Source: Clostridium sp. OS1-26 (GTDB taxonomy: Bacteria > Bacillota > Clostridia > Clostridiales > Clostridiaceae). From it: a DNA stretch of 64,000 nucleotides. This document shows positions 1 through 9,077 of the stretch, piece by piece. Below the pieces are notes generated by a model. The model was not told the DNA's origin and did not search any database. It worked only from the letters and a program-made list of their open reading frames with translations. Position 1 is the stretch's first letter. Each line of letters begins with the position of its first letter. Position numbers and translations under genes: made by a program. The stretch lies in assembly GCF_030915445.1 (NCBI RefSeq), contig NZ_CP133264.1:3443208-3507207 (forward strand), written 5' to 3'.

Positions 1-116
1 TCTGTCTTTACTATTACAAACTGTCCTGGTTTTGCTGATTTGGCTACTCTTGGTGCTTCTATATCCAAAAGTATTATGTTTGGTGCTAATTCTCTTTTTT
101 TAACTATTTTATACAT
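1..116 (-). CDS. NfnA/SudB-like FAD/NAD(P)-binding reductase subunit, N-terminus only
   Basis: Only the first 38 codons lie in the window; the gene runs off the left edge. The start is the ATG at 116 with a GGAGGAAAC-type ribosome binding site just upstream. The peptide begins MYKIVKKRELAPNIILLDIE and continues through an A-K-P-G-Q-F-V-I-V motif. This is how the small FAD/NAD-binding subunit of NADH-dependent ferredoxin:NADP reductase (NfnA) and sulfide dehydrogenase SudB begin, with the RxYS/PGQF flavin-binding barrel. The family moves electrons between ferredoxin, NADH and NADPH. It has its own sigma-54-type promoter at 162-178. A dihydroorotate dehydrogenase electron-transfer subunit is the main alternative; the fragment is too short to separate them. 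Confidence 0.6.
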   Translation of the reverse strand, partial: MYKIVKKRELAPNIILLDIEAPRVAKSAKPGQFVIVKT

Positions 117-161
117 TTGTTTCCTCCTTTGATTTTGCTTATTTTGACTTTATTTTTAATG

Positions 162-178
162 AGCAAAAACTATGCCAA
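162..178 (-). promoter_or_regulatory. Sigma-54 (-24/-12) promoter of the NfnA-like gene
   Basis: Read on the minus strand the site is TTGGCATAGTTTTTGCT. It matches the sigma-54 consensus (TGGCAC, five bases, TTGCW) in both the GG and GC dinucleotides with the required spacing. It lies 46 bases upstream of the ATG at 116. A second, near-identical site at 1494-1510 serves the alcohol dehydrogenase gene. Confidence 0.85.
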
Positions 179-214
179 TATCACAAAATACATTTTTCAA
201 CATATATACAAAAC

Positions 215-260
215 AAAATCTCAAAAATGACACAAATATAAGTGTCATTTTTGAGATTTT
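215..260. promoter_or_regulatory. Palindrome: candidate activator (UAS) site, may also terminate adh
   Basis: Perfect 19-bp arms (215-233 and 242-260) flank an 8-base spacer. The half-site AAATCTCAAnAnTGAnA recurs in the palindrome at 1546-1590. The centre is 62 bp upstream of the GG of the sigma-54 promoter at 162-178, against 60.5 bp for the other pair. It also lies 18 bp past the alcohol dehydrogenase stop and could fold as a terminator. The shared half-site sequence and spacing favour an enhancer-binding-protein site. Confidence 0.7.
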
Positions 261-278
261 AGATTATAGAGTTTCAAA

Positions 279-1445
279 CTAGAATTCTACTTTTTCTCCA
301 TAGTAAGTACACTCAAATAACTTTTTCATTTCTTCATCTGTTATTGGTCTTGGATTTGATCCAGTACAAGCATCTAGCACAGCATTATGAGCTATATAAT
401 TTAAATTTGCTTTGAAATCTTCCTCTGTTACTCCATATTCTTTTAATGTTAGAGGAATATCCATATTTTTGTTCATATCTTGAATCATAGCTATTAATGA
501 ATCTACCAATTCTTCATCAGTGTTTCCTGCTAATCCTAAAGTTCTAGCGATAGTAGCATATCTATCTGCACAAGCTTTCTTATTAAATTGAATTACATAT
601 GGTAGGAAAATTGCATTAGCACATCCGTGTGGTATGTGGAATACTGCACCAGTTTTGTGTGCCATACTATGAGTTATTCCTAGTAATGCATTTGAGAATG
701 CCATTCCTGCAAGACATTGAGCTATATGCATATCATCTCTAGCTTCTTTGTCTCCCTTATAGGATTTTAATAAGTTTTCTTTTACCATAACTATTGCTTG
801 CATTGCAAGAGGATCTGAAAAATATGATCTTAAACCTGCTACATAAGCCTCAATTGCATGAGTTAAAGCATCCATACCAGTATGTGCAGTTAATGTTGCT
901 GGCATTGTTTGAGCAAGAGCTGGGTCTATTATAGCTACATCTGGTGTTAAATTGAAGTCAGCTAAAGGATATTTTATTTTAGCTTTATAGTCAGTTATTA
1001 CTGAAAAGGCAGTAACCTCTGTAGCTGTTCCACTTGTAGATGGTATAGCTACAAATCTAGCTTTTTGTCTTAACTCTGGTATACCAAATGGGATTACTGC
1101 TTGTTCAAAAGTAAAGTCTGGGTATTCGTAGAATATCCACATAGCTTTAGCTGCATCTATTGGTGATCCTCCACCTATGGATACTATCCAGTCTGGTTGG
1201 AATTCTCTCATAGTTTCTGCACCCTTCATAACTGTTTCAACAGATGGATCTGGTTCTACACCTTCTAATAGCTTTACTTCCATTCCTGCTTCTTTTAAAT
1301 ACCCTTCGACTTTATCTAGAAAGCCAAATCTCTTCATTGAGCCTCCGCCAACTACGATTATAGCTTTTTTACCTTTTAATGTTTTTAATGTTTCTAAAGA
1401 ATTTTCTCCAAAATAAATATCTCTTGGTAATGTAAATCTTGCCAT
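279..1445 (-). CDS. Iron-containing alcohol dehydrogenase (NAD(P)H-dependent, butanol/ethanol type)
   Basis: This is a 388-residue Fe-ADH family enzyme that reduces aldehydes such as acetaldehyde and butyraldehyde to alcohols with NAD(P)H in the cytoplasm. Visible family marks are the dinucleotide-binding GGGS segments (VVGGGSMKRFG and SIGGGSPIDAAK), the metal-binding GMDALTHAIEAY segment, HSMAHKTGA, and the HIPHGCANA metal-histidine motif. It closely resembles, from memory, the clostridial NADPH-dependent butanol dehydrogenase group. The start is the ATG at 1445, with AGGGAGGAAT upstream; an in-frame ATG eight codons earlier has no such site. A sigma-54 promoter (1494-1510) and the neighbouring activator gene imply control by that activator. 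Confidence 0.93.
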   Translation of the reverse strand: MARFTLPRDIYFGENSLETLKTLKGKKAIIVVGGGSMKRFGFLDKVEGYLKEAGMEVKLLEGVEPDPSVETVMKGAETMREFQPDWIVSIGGGSPIDAAKAMWIFYEYPDFTFEQAVIPFGIPELRQKARFVAIPSTSGTATEVTAFSVITDYKAKIKYPLADFNLTPDVAIIDPALAQTMPATLTAHTGMDALTHAIEAYVAGLRSYFSDPLAMQAIVMVKENLLKSYKGDKEARDDMHIAQCLAGMAFSNALLGITHSMAHKTGAVFHIPHGCANAIFLPYVIQFNKKACADRYATIARTLGLAGNTDEELVDSLIAMIQDMNKNMDIPLTLKEYGVTEEDFKANLNYIAHNAVLDACTGSNPRPITDEEMKKLFECTYYGEKVEF

Positions 1446-1493
1446 TTTATATTCCTCCCTAAAACACACTTTTATTTTACATAGATATTATTA

Positions 1494-1510
1494 AGCAAAA
1501 TCTATGCCAA
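1494..1510 (-). promoter_or_regulatory. Sigma-54 (-24/-12) promoter of the alcohol dehydrogenase gene
   Basis: The minus-strand sequence TTGGCATAGATTTTGCT contains the invariant GG and GC with sigma-54 spacing. It differs at only two bases from the promoter at 162-178. It lies 49 bases upstream of the ATG at 1445. Confidence 0.88.
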
Positions 1511-1545
1511 ATATAAAACGGCTACTTTTCATGTTGTTTAACAAA

Positions 1546-1590
1546 CAAATCTCAAGAGTGAGAATAATCTTGTCTCAATCTTGAGATTTG
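1546..1590. promoter_or_regulatory. Palindrome: candidate activator (UAS) site upstream of adh
   Basis: The 18-bp arms (1546-1563 and 1573-1590) have one mismatch and a 9-base spacer. The half-site shares AAATCTCAAnAnTGAnA with the palindrome at 215-260. The centre is about 60 bp upstream of the -24 GG of the sigma-54 promoter at 1494-1510. It also lies 34 bp downstream of the activator gene stop, so it may double as that gene's terminator, although the tract after the hairpin is only moderately T-rich. Confidence 0.7.
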
Positions 1591-1623
1591 AGTTATATTT
1601 TTAACAATTTGAGAGGGATAAAT

Positions 1624-3588
1624 TTACAATAAAACATCCGTTTGAATTTTATTTATATTTATTCCATATTTTTTTACTCTTCTATATATAGTAGCTCTAC
1701 TCATATTTAATATGCGAGCAGCCTTTAGTAAATCTCCATTACATTTTTTTATAGTTATCTCAATGTTTTGTTTTTCGAATTCATCTATAGTCAAAATATC
1801 TTTTTTGATAGAGTGCTCATGAAGCTTTGTTGATGTTTTATATTTGACAATATAATCGTATAAAAGCTCATCTGATATGTTATTACTTTCACATAAGTAA
1901 TAGGAACGCTCAACTACATTTCGCAATTCTCTTACATTTCCTGGCCAATGATAAGCTCTTATAGCTTTTAAGTATTTTTCATCTAAGTATTTAAAAACTC
2001 CTGAAGTTTTTAAGTTCAATCTTTGTACAAAGTGATTTGCTAAGATTTCAATATCCTCTGGTCTATACTTTAAAGGTATTGTTTTTACATTCATTACATT
2101 TAATCTATAATATAAGTCTTCTCTAAAGTTTTTGTCATTTATCTCTTCAATTAAATTTCTATTAGTTGCAGCAATTATTCTTACATTTAAAACTTTTTCA
2201 TAGGTACCGCCTAATCTTGTTATTTTATTGTTATCTAAAACTCTTAATAATTTTGATTGCATATCAAGAGGCATTTCACCTAGTTCATCTAAAAATATAG
2301 TTCCGCCATTAGCTAATTCAAATTTTCCAGGATGACCATCCTTAGTTGCTCCTGTGAAGGCACCTTTCTCATATCCAAAAAGTTCACTTTCTATAAGTTC
2401 TTTTGGAAGAGAAGCACAATTCACCGCTACAAAGGGACCGCTTGCTCTATTACTATAATTGTGAATAGCTTGAGCAAAAAGTTCTTTTCCTGTACCACTT
2501 GGGCCTTCTATTAATATATTACAGCTAGTTAAGGATGCCTTTTTAGCAAGATCTATAGTTTTCTTCATAAGCTCGTCTTTAGTTACTATATCTTCAAACT
2601 TATAAGAGGCGCTGAAGCCAGCCATGCTATTTACAATTTTATGAACAGATCCTTCATCTTTAAAAGTTATAACCATTCCATTCATATCTTCATTCATGAT
2701 TACAGGAAAAGCATTCATACTGCATTTTAGCCTTTTGTTCCTAATAAAGAAACTACAGTCCATATTGTGATAATTTTTTTCTATAATTAATTTATTCTTA
2801 ATTATATCCATGTTTTTTAAAATAGAGTCTATACTTAAGTTTAATATTTCCTCTATAGGCACTCCTAGTATTTTAGCTGCAGTATTGTTAGCCCTTGTTA
2901 TTTTAAAGTTTTTATCCAAAACCAACATACCATCAGACATGGAATCGAAGATTACGTTTAACAATTTATTAGATTTTATAAGAGCGAATTGTCTTTCTAT
3001 AGAGTAGGCACCTGAAACAACTATACCTGTAGTATGAGAGTTTGCCTTTGAATAGTTCCCAGACATATTGATACATCCAATAAGTTCGCCATCTTCATTA
3101 TGGATGGCTGCAGCTGAACAGGTTAAACAATGATTATCTACATTGTAGTGTTCTGCACCTATTATTTGTATAGGTTTATTCAAATGCAGAGCTGTACCTA
3201 TAGCATTTGTTCCAATAGACTCCTCGCTCCATAATGAACCTAATATAAGATGCAATTCTTTAGATTTTGGCCACTCTTTATCGCCTATTATTTTAATTAT
3301 GCAGCCTTCTTTATCTGTAAGTACTATTACAAATCCAGATCCTTCAACTATATTGTATAATCTTTCCATAATAGGCTCTGCTACATCTATTAATTCCTTA
3401 TTTTGCTTTAATTTTATAGATAGGTCTTGTTGTGAAACCTGTTTAATAGATGAATTAAAGGGGTCTACATTTATATGCCTACATCTCATCCAAGATTCAC
3501 TAACATCTGCATCCAAATTATCATCTATCTTTTTATCTTTTAAAAAATTCAACCAATACTGCTTTACATTCTGTGTATCCTTTTCCAT
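1624..3588 (-). CDS. Sigma-54-dependent enhancer-binding activator (AcoR-like: GAF, PAS, AAA+, Fis HTH)
   Basis: This 654-residue protein has the full sigma-54 activator layout. A GAF-type sensor spans about 60-190, with a Cys pair in HCLTCSAA near 153-160. A PAS domain spans about 205-315. The AAA+ domain has Walker A GPSGTGKE (362-369), the sigma-54 contact loop GAFTGA (409-414) and Walker B IFLDE (431-435). A Fis-type helix-turn-helix lies at 617-642. The N-terminus ([13 protein letters not shown]) is typical of the AcoR/DhaR group. The start is ATG at 3588 with TGAGGTGA upstream. It sits directly behind an alcohol dehydrogenase gene with a sigma-54 promoter, so it most likely activates that gene and the NfnA-like gene. 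The ligand is not evident. AdhR of C. beijerinckii is, from memory, a comparable regulator. Confidence 0.93.
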   Translation of the reverse strand: MEKDTQNVKQYWLNFLKDKKIDDNLDADVSESWMRCRHINVDPFNSSIKQVSQQDLSIKLKQNKELIDVAEPIMERLYNIVEGSGFVIVLTDKEGCIIKIIGDKEWPKSKELHLILGSLWSEESIGTNAIGTALHLNKPIQIIGAEHYNVDNHCLTCSAAAIHNEDGELIGCINMSGNYSKANSHTTGIVVSGAYSIERQFALIKSNKLLNVIFDSMSDGMLVLDKNFKITRANNTAAKILGVPIEEILNLSIDSILKNMDIIKNKLIIEKNYHNMDCSFFIRNKRLKCSMNAFPVIMNEDMNGMVITFKDEGSVHKIVNSMAGFSASYKFEDIVTKDELMKKTIDLAKKASLTSCNILIEGPSGTGKELFAQAIHNYSNRASGPFVAVNCASLPKELIESELFGYEKGAFTGATKDGHPGKFELANGGTIFLDELGEMPLDMQSKLLRVLDNNKITRLGGTYEKVLNVRIIAATNRNLIEEINDKNFREDLYYRLNVMNVKTIPLKYRPEDIEILANHFVQRLNLKTSGVFKYLDEKYLKAIRAYHWPGNVRELRNVVERSYYLCESNNISDELLYDYIVKYKTSTKLHEHSIKKDILTIDEFEKQNIEITIKKCNGDLLKAARILNMSRATIYRRVKKYGININKIQTDVLL

Positions 3589-4261
3589 AAAATCACCTCA
3601 AAATTCTAACGGGTAAATTTCTGCATTACCTTACAATTAGTTCTTATTTTTACATAAGTAATAGTAAGAATTTCTGTTCATTTTTATTATGTAGCATTTT
3701 TATATAAAATTCAACTATCTGAGACTGCACAAAAGCAGTCGCAGTTGGTTCAGAGACTTAATGAACTAATATTGAAATTTAAAATATAAAGAAATTAAGT
3801 CAAATTTAAATAATTTTAGTACCAGTTAAAAGAGCATATTAAAGATAAAGTAAACATGCTCTTTTATATTTATATAATATATATAAGTATATTGCTACGT
3901 TTATTGTTTTGTTCAAGTAAAATTAATTTCATGTATATGAAAAAAACCGTAGACTTTAAAAATAAAATGCATTATAATGTTAATTGTAAAGGTTATTGTT
4001 GATAAAATTTTATAACTATGAAATTTTCTCTAATTAAATTTTCATCTTTTATATTTAATTTAACTATATTTTTATTAAATAGCTGAAGACAAAACACATC
4101 TGATGTAGGTTTCATTTTATCTAATTATGATATAATAAAGTGAAACTAAGAATTATATAGGGATTTATCCAATATATAATTCTCGATTGAACGAATCCAG
4201 AAGCTTAATTAGCTATCGGATAAAATCATAATATATATTAAGGATATGTGAGGGAAGAAAC
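3589..4261. other. Long AT-rich intergenic region without a gene
   Basis: I find no supported ORF here. It holds a small hairpin at 3723-3740, a 10-bp stem with an 18-base loop at 3828-3865 that could act as a weak terminator, and a TATAAT at 4131-4136. The -35 matching that TATAAT is poor. The palindrome at 4149-4183 is listed separately. Confidence 0.5.
4149..4183. promoter_or_regulatory. 11-bp-arm palindrome upstream of the XRE-cupin gene, possible operator
   Basis: The arms AGAATTATATA (4149-4159) and TATATAATTCT (4173-4183) are perfect inverted copies. They flank a smaller GGAT/ATCC dyad. The site starts 13 bp after the TATAAT at 4131-4136 and about 80 bp before the regulator start, where an autoregulatory operator would be expected. 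No binding evidence is visible. Confidence 0.35.
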
Positions 4262-4822
4262 ATGACAGAAGATGTAGGAAAGAAAATAAAAGAATTAAGA
4301 GTAAATAAGAATCTAACATTAAAAGATTTAAGCGCTGCAACGAATTTATCTATAGGATTTTTATCTCAGCTAGAGCGGGGTCTGACAACTGTAGCCATTG
4401 ATTCTCTAAACAATATTGCTAAAGCTTTAGAGGTTAACTTATCCTATTTCCTTGAAAATAAAAAAAATAACAAAAAGATTATAATTCGTAGTTATGAAAA
4501 AGAAGTGTTTCAAGTAGATAATAATCAATTCATACACTATCATCTAACTAATGATATTGAAAATAAAAATTTATTACCTAGGTTAATAGAAATACTTCCA
4601 ACTAAATGCGAAGAAGATATTAATTCATATCAGCATGAAGGTGAAGAATTTGTATATGTTTTAGAAGGAATTCTTACGTTAATTATAAATGGCGAACAGC
4701 AGGAATTATTCCCAGGAGATAGTGCTCATTATAGCTCAAGCATTGTACATAATTGGGCAAATTATACCACTAGAACAGTTAAAATATTAACGGTGCATAC
4801 TCCTAATATGTTCAAAAAATAG
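4262..4822 (+). CDS. XRE-family transcriptional regulator with C-terminal cupin sensor
   Basis: The 186-residue protein has an N-terminal XRE helix-turn-helix (residues about 8-62; LTLKDLSAATNLSIGFLSQL is the recognition region). The C-terminal cupin_2 barrel spans about 105-180 and includes HEGEEFVYVLEG and the late PGDSAHY segment. HTH-cupin proteins of this size (PuuR/SutR-like) regulate amino-acid and polyamine catabolism, with the cupin as ligand sensor. The start is ATG at 4262 after GAGGGAAGAAAC. It is transcribed toward the hydroxyproline dehydratase cluster 107 bp downstream but is separated from it by a terminator at 4828-4863. It is therefore probably the local regulator and not an operon member; its ligand is inferred. 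Confidence 0.88.
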   Translation: MTEDVGKKIKELRVNKNLTLKDLSAATNLSIGFLSQLERGLTTVAIDSLNNIAKALEVNLSYFLENKKNNKKIIIRSYEKEVFQVDNNQFIHYHLTNDIENKNLLPRLIEILPTKCEEDINSYQHEGEEFVYVLEGILTLIINGEQQELFPGDSAHYSSSIVHNWANYTTRTVKILTVHTPNMFKK

Positions 4823-4827
4823 AATAT

Positions 4828-4863
4828 AAAAATATAAGATATTTTAAAATATCTTATATTTTT
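4828..4863 (+). terminator. Perfect palindromic terminator after the XRE-cupin gene
   Basis: An uninterrupted 18+18 bp self-complementary AT-rich hairpin, centred on TTTT/AAAA and ending in TTTTT, starts six bases after the stop codon. Confidence 0.75.
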
Positions 4864-4928
4864 AAAAATGTTTGTTAAAACCATAACATAGATATTACAT
4901 AATCAATCAATTGTAGGGGGTGATAAAA

Positions 4929-5831
4929 ATGGGATCAGGAACTGTAATAAATATTCAAAAGTATTCTGTTCATGATGGACCAGGCATTCGTACAACAGTG
5001 TTTTTTAAAGGATGTCCTTTAAAATGCTGGTGGTGCCACAACCCAGAAAGTCAAAATCAAAAGCACGAGATTATGTTTTTTCAAGAAAGATGTACAGGTT
5101 GTGGGACTTGTTTTAAAAGATGTCCACAAAAGGCTATTGAACTTGAAAATGGTTATCCCAAAGTAGATGAAACTAAGTGTATATTATGTGGAAAATGTAC
5201 TGACTTTTGCCCGAATAATGCCAAGGAATATGTAGGAAGGGATATGTCAGCACAAGAGCTCATGAAGGAAATCATTAAAGATGAAGTATTTTATAATGAA
5301 TCCAATGGTGGGGTTACATTTTCTGGTGGGGAGCCTTTGATTTATTCAGATTTTCTTGAGGAAGTGCTAAAGAGGTGCAAAGCTAGAGGCATCCATACTG
5401 CAGTAGATACCAGTGGATTTGCAGCATGGGATAAATTTGAAAAAATAGCTGATAAGGTAGATTTATTTTTATATGATCTTAAGATTATGAATAATAAAAA
5501 GCATGTTAAATATATGGGTGTAGAAAACGTTAACATATTAGAGAACTTAAAGAAACTTTCAGATAAAGGATGCAATATATATGTAAGAATGCCTATAGTT
5601 GATGGTGTTAACGATGATGATGAGAATATAGATGAAGCTGTAGAATTCATATCAAATCTAAATGTCATACAAGTAAATTTGCTTCCATATCATAAAATGG
5701 GTATGGACAAATATAAAAGACTTAAAATGGAATATAAATTAACTGGTCAGGAAAAACCATCCAATGAAAGGATGGCAGAAATAAAAGACAAGTTTAAAAA
5801 AGCTGGAATAAGAGTTGAGATAGGGGGGTAA
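4929..5831 (+). CDS. Glycyl-radical enzyme activating enzyme (HypD activase, radical SAM)
   Basis: This activase installs the glycyl radical on the HypD protein encoded 6 bp downstream, using S-adenosylmethionine and a [4Fe-4S] cluster. The radical-SAM motif is GCPLKCWWC (CxxxCxxC), near residues 30-40. A ferredoxin-like insert with two clusters follows (CTGCGTCFKRCP and CILCGKCTDFCP), as in PflE-type activases of CutC, GrdB and HypD enzymes. SGGEPL binds the SAM amino group. I chose ATG 4929, which sits five bases after AGGGGGTGA. The GTG at 4920 lies inside that site. Of about 300 residues, the length is normal for the family. Confidence 0.93.
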   Translation: MGSGTVINIQKYSVHDGPGIRTTVFFKGCPLKCWWCHNPESQNQKHEIMFFQERCTGCGTCFKRCPQKAIELENGYPKVDETKCILCGKCTDFCPNNAKEYVGRDMSAQELMKEIIKDEVFYNESNGGVTFSGGEPLIYSDFLEEVLKRCKARGIHTAVDTSGFAAWDKFEKIADKVDLFLYDLKIMNNKKHVKYMGVENVNILENLKKLSDKGCNIYVRMPIVDGVNDDDENIDEAVEFISNLNVIQVNLLPYHKMGMDKYKRLKMEYKLTGQEKPSNERMAEIKDKFKKAGIRVEIGG

Positions 5832-5837
5832 TTAATT

Positions 5838-8216
5838 ATGATGACTGAAAGAGTAAAAAAGTTAAGAGCACAAAGTGTAAATGCAATTCCACGTATTTCT
5901 ATGGAGAGAGCAATAATTGAAGATGAAGTTTACAAAAAGTATGAAGGATCAGTACCAACACCAGTACTAAGAGCATTAGTTTTAAAGGAGTTAATGTCCC
6001 AAAAGCAACTATGCATCAATGATGGTGAATTAATAGTTGGAGAAAGAGGGGAAGCTCCAGCAGCAACACCTACTTATCCAGAGTTATGCTGCCATACACT
6101 TGAAGATTTTGATGTAATGGATCAACGTGAGAGAATATTCTTCAAAGTTGATGAGGAGGCTAAAAAGCTTCAAAAAGAAATTATAATTCCACATTGGGAA
6201 AGAAGATCCATGAGACATAAGATTTTAGAAAGAATGTCTGATGAGTGGAAAGAGTGCTATGCAGCAGGAATATTCACAGAGTTTATGGAGCAAAGAGGCC
6301 CAGGGCATACCACTGGAGATGACAAGATATTTAAAAAAGGTTTCTTAGATTTCAAAAAAGACATTGCAGAGGCTATAGCTAAATTAGATTTCTATGAAGA
6401 TGATGAAGCTTTAGATAAAAAGCATCAGCTTGAAGCTATGGATATAGCTTGTGATGCAGTAATAACTTTAGGAGAGCGCTATTCAAAATATGCTAAAGAA
6501 TTAGCAGAAAAAGAAGAAGACCCAGTTAGAAAAGCAGAGCTTCTAGAAATATCAGAAGTATGCAGCCATGTGCCTGCTAACGCTCCAAGAAATTTTAGAG
6601 AAGCACTTCAATCTTATTGGTTTACTCATTTATGTGTTATTTCAGAATTAAATCCATGGGATGCTTATAACCCAGGAAGATTAGACCAACATTTAAATCC
6701 ATTCTATGAAAAGGAAGTAGAGGAAGACACATTAACAAGAGAACAAGCAGAAGAATTATTACAATGCTTCTGGGTTAAATTCAACAATCAGCCTGCACCT
6801 CCTAAAGTAGGTATAACACTAAAAGAAAGTGGAACTTATACAGATTTTGCAAACATTAATGTAGGTGGAGTAAAAATAGATGGCTCAGATGGAGTTAATG
6901 AAGTAAGTTATCTTCTATTAGATGTAATAGACGAAATGACGCTATTACAACCAAGCTCCAATGTTCAAGTAAGTAAAAAGAGCCCTCAAAAATTTGTTAA
7001 GAGAGCTTGTGAAATATCAAGAAAAGGTTGGGGACAGCCTTCAATGTTTAATGCAGACGCAGTTACACAAGAACTAGTTAGAGCAGGAAAGTCTATAGAA
7101 GATGCTAGATGTGGTGGAACAAGCGGATGTGTTGAGGCTGGTGCTTTTGGTAAAGAAGCATATATTCTTACTGGATATCTTAACCTTCCAAAGATATTAG
7201 AAATAACATTAAATAACGGTCTTGATATAATGACTGGCAAAAAGTTAGGAATAGAAACTGGAGAGGCTATTAACTTCCAAAACTATGAAGAAGTACTTGA
7301 AGCCTTTAAGAAGCAGCTTAAACATTTCGTTGATATAAAGGTAAAAGGAAACAGAGTTATAGAAAGATTATATGCAACTATGATGCCTGTGCCATTCCTT
7401 TCAGTAGTAACAAGCGATTGTATTTCTAAAGGAAAGGACTACAATGCAGGTGGTGCTAGATACAACACTAGCTATATTCAAGGTGTTGGCATAGGAACAA
7501 TTACAGATAGTTTATCAGCTATAAAATATCAGGTCTTTGATAAGAATAATGTAACTATGACTGAACTTATGGAAGCATTAAAGAATAACTTTGAAGGTCA
7601 TGAAGACATATTGAATTTAGTAAAGAATAAAACTCCTAAGTATGGTAACGATGATGATTATGCAGACTCAGTAATGAGAGATGTATTTGATGCTTATTAC
7701 TATGAAGTAAATGGAAGAAAGAATGGAAGAGGAGGAAGTTATAGAATAGATATGCTTCCAACTACATGCCACGTTTATTTTGGTTCTGTTATGGGAGCAA
7801 GTGCAAATGGTAGAAAAGCACATGTGCCAGTTTCAGAAGGTATTTCTCCAGAAAAGGGTGCAGACTTAAATGGCCCAACAGCAGTTGTTAAATCAGCAGC
7901 TAAAATGGATCACTTAAGAACAGGGGGAACTCTTTTAAATCAGAAGTTTACTCCATCAGTTGTAGAGGGAGAAAAAGGTTTAGACAACATGGCAAGCTTA
8001 GTAAGATCTTATTTCACAATGGATGGACATCATATCCAATTTAACGTTGTTGATAAAAAGATTCTTTTAGAAGCACAAAAAAATCCAGATGAGTATAAAG
8101 ATCTTATAGTTCGTGTTGCTGGATATAGTGATTACTTTAATAATCTTGATAAAGTATTACAAGATGAGATAATCGAAAGAACTGAACAGTCCTTTGGAGA
8201 TTGCGGCTGTTGCTAG
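5838..8216 (+). CDS. hypD: trans-4-hydroxy-L-proline dehydratase (glycyl-radical enzyme)
   Basis: HypD removes water from trans-4-hydroxyproline to give pyrroline-5-carboxylate, which ProC (next gene) reduces to proline. The thiyl cysteine and catalytic glutamate are in GGTSGCVEAG (C431, E433), and the glycyl-radical loop is RVAGYSDYF (G762). From memory, the C. difficile HypD active-site residues are D278, S334, D339, F340, C434, E436, Y450, T645 and G765. With a constant offset of three, every one is present here as D275, S331, D336, F337, C431, E433, Y447, T642 and G762. This separates it from glycerol and propanediol dehydratases and PFL. Length is 792 residues. The start is ATG 5838 after AGGGGGG; a second ATG follows at once. 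The C-terminus ends CGCC. Confidence 0.95.
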   Translation: MMTERVKKLRAQSVNAIPRISMERAIIEDEVYKKYEGSVPTPVLRALVLKELMSQKQLCINDGELIVGERGEAPAATPTYPELCCHTLEDFDVMDQRERIFFKVDEEAKKLQKEIIIPHWERRSMRHKILERMSDEWKECYAAGIFTEFMEQRGPGHTTGDDKIFKKGFLDFKKDIAEAIAKLDFYEDDEALDKKHQLEAMDIACDAVITLGERYSKYAKELAEKEEDPVRKAELLEISEVCSHVPANAPRNFREALQSYWFTHLCVISELNPWDAYNPGRLDQHLNPFYEKEVEEDTLTREQAEELLQCFWVKFNNQPAPPKVGITLKESGTYTDFANINVGGVKIDGSDGVNEVSYLLLDVIDEMTLLQPSSNVQVSKKSPQKFVKRACEISRKGWGQPSMFNADAVTQELVRAGKSIEDARCGGTSGCVEAGAFGKEAYILTGYLNLPKILEITLNNGLDIMTGKKLGIETGEAINFQNYEEVLEAFKKQLKHFVDIKVKGNRVIERLYATMMPVPFLSVVTSDCISKGKDYNAGGARYNTSYIQGVGIGTITDSLSAIKYQVFDKNNVTMTELMEALKNNFEGHEDILNLVKNKTPKYGNDDDYADSVMRDVFDAYYYEVNGRKNGRGGSYRIDMLPTTCHVYFGSVMGASANGRKAHVPVSEGISPEKGADLNGPTAVVKSAAKMDHLRTGGTLLNQKFTPSVVEGEKGLDNMASLVRSYFTMDGHHIQFNVVDKKILLEAQKNPDEYKDLIVRVAGYSDYFNNLDKVLQDEIIERTEQSFGDCGCC

Positions 8217-8246
8217 TAATTTATTTGAATAAGGGAGAAGATTAAT

Positions 8247-9053
8247 ATGGATAAGGTCATAGGATTTGTAGGATGCGGTAACATGGGGCAGGCAATGATA
8301 GGCGGCATAATTAAAGCAAATATTGTTTCTCCAGAAAATATAATGGTAGCGGACTTAAATGAAAAAAGTTTAAAATCTACTGCTGATGAATATGGAGTAA
8401 AAATAACTACTGATAATAATGAGGTTGCAAAAGTTGCAGATATAATAATACTATCGGTAAAACCTAATCTATATCCAATTGTTATCGAAGGAATAAAGAA
8501 TAATGTTAAAGAAAATGTTGTTATTGTAACAATTGCAGCAGGAAAATCTATTGAAAGTACTGAGCAATCCTTTGGTAGAAAACTTAAGGTAATAAGAGTG
8601 ATGCCTAATACTCCGGCACTAGTTGGAGAAGGAATGTCAGCTTTATGCCCAAATGATAAGGTAACTGCAGAAGAAAGAGAAGAGATAGTTAATATATTTG
8701 AAAGCTTCGGTAAAGCTGAGATAGTAAGTGAAAAGTTAATGGATGTTGTAACTTCAGTTAGTGGTTCATCACCAGCTTATGTTTATATGTTCATTGAGGC
8801 TATGGCAGATGCAGCGGTATTAGATGGAATGCCAAGAAATCAAGCATATAAATTTGCAGCTCAAGCAGTACTTGGTGCAGCAAAAATGGTATTAAGTACA
8901 GGAAAGCACCCAGGGGATCTTAAAGATATGGTTTGCTCTCCAGGAGGAACAACTATAGAGGCGGTAGCAACTCTTGAAGAAAAAGGACTAAGAAATGCAG
9001 TTATTTCTGCTATGAGAAAATGCACTGAAAAGTCAATCGAGATGTCTAAATAA
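8247..9053 (+). CDS. proC: Pyrroline-5-carboxylate reductase
   Basis: This 268-residue enzyme reduces pyrroline-5-carboxylate to L-proline with NAD(P)H. The Rossmann motif is GFVGCGNMGQAMIGG at the N-terminus. The family signature DMVCSPGGTTIEAVATLE is in the C-terminal helical domain, preceded by SVSGSSPAYVYMF. The gene starts 30 bp after hypD (AAGGGAGAAG precedes the ATG), so it is co-transcribed. The hypD-proC pairing is the hallmark of hydroxyproline use in anaerobes: together they turn hydroxyproline into proline for biosynthesis or Stickland reduction. No proline reductase genes are in the window. Confidence 0.96.
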   Translation: MDKVIGFVGCGNMGQAMIGGIIKANIVSPENIMVADLNEKSLKSTADEYGVKITTDNNEVAKVADIIILSVKPNLYPIVIEGIKNNVKENVVIVTIAAGKSIESTEQSFGRKLKVIRVMPNTPALVGEGMSALCPNDKVTAEEREEIVNIFESFGKAEIVSEKLMDVVTSVSGSSPAYVYMFIEAMADAAVLDGMPRNQAYKFAAQAVLGAAKMVLSTGKHPGDLKDMVCSPGGTTIEAVATLEEKGLRNAVISAMRKCTEKSIEMSK

Positions 9054-9077
9054 TAGTATATTCAGGGGGGAATAGTA

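Noticed and set aside
1177..1416. Plus-strand ORF inside the alcohol dehydrogenase gene
   Set aside because: It is antisense to a clear Fe-ADH, has no ribosome binding site and no recognisable sequence.
3723..3865. Two hairpins in the 3.6-4.2 kb gap as a possible small RNA or IS remnant
   Set aside because: No convincing promoter-terminator pair, no transposase fragment and no terminal repeats; AT-rich DNA gives such stems readily.
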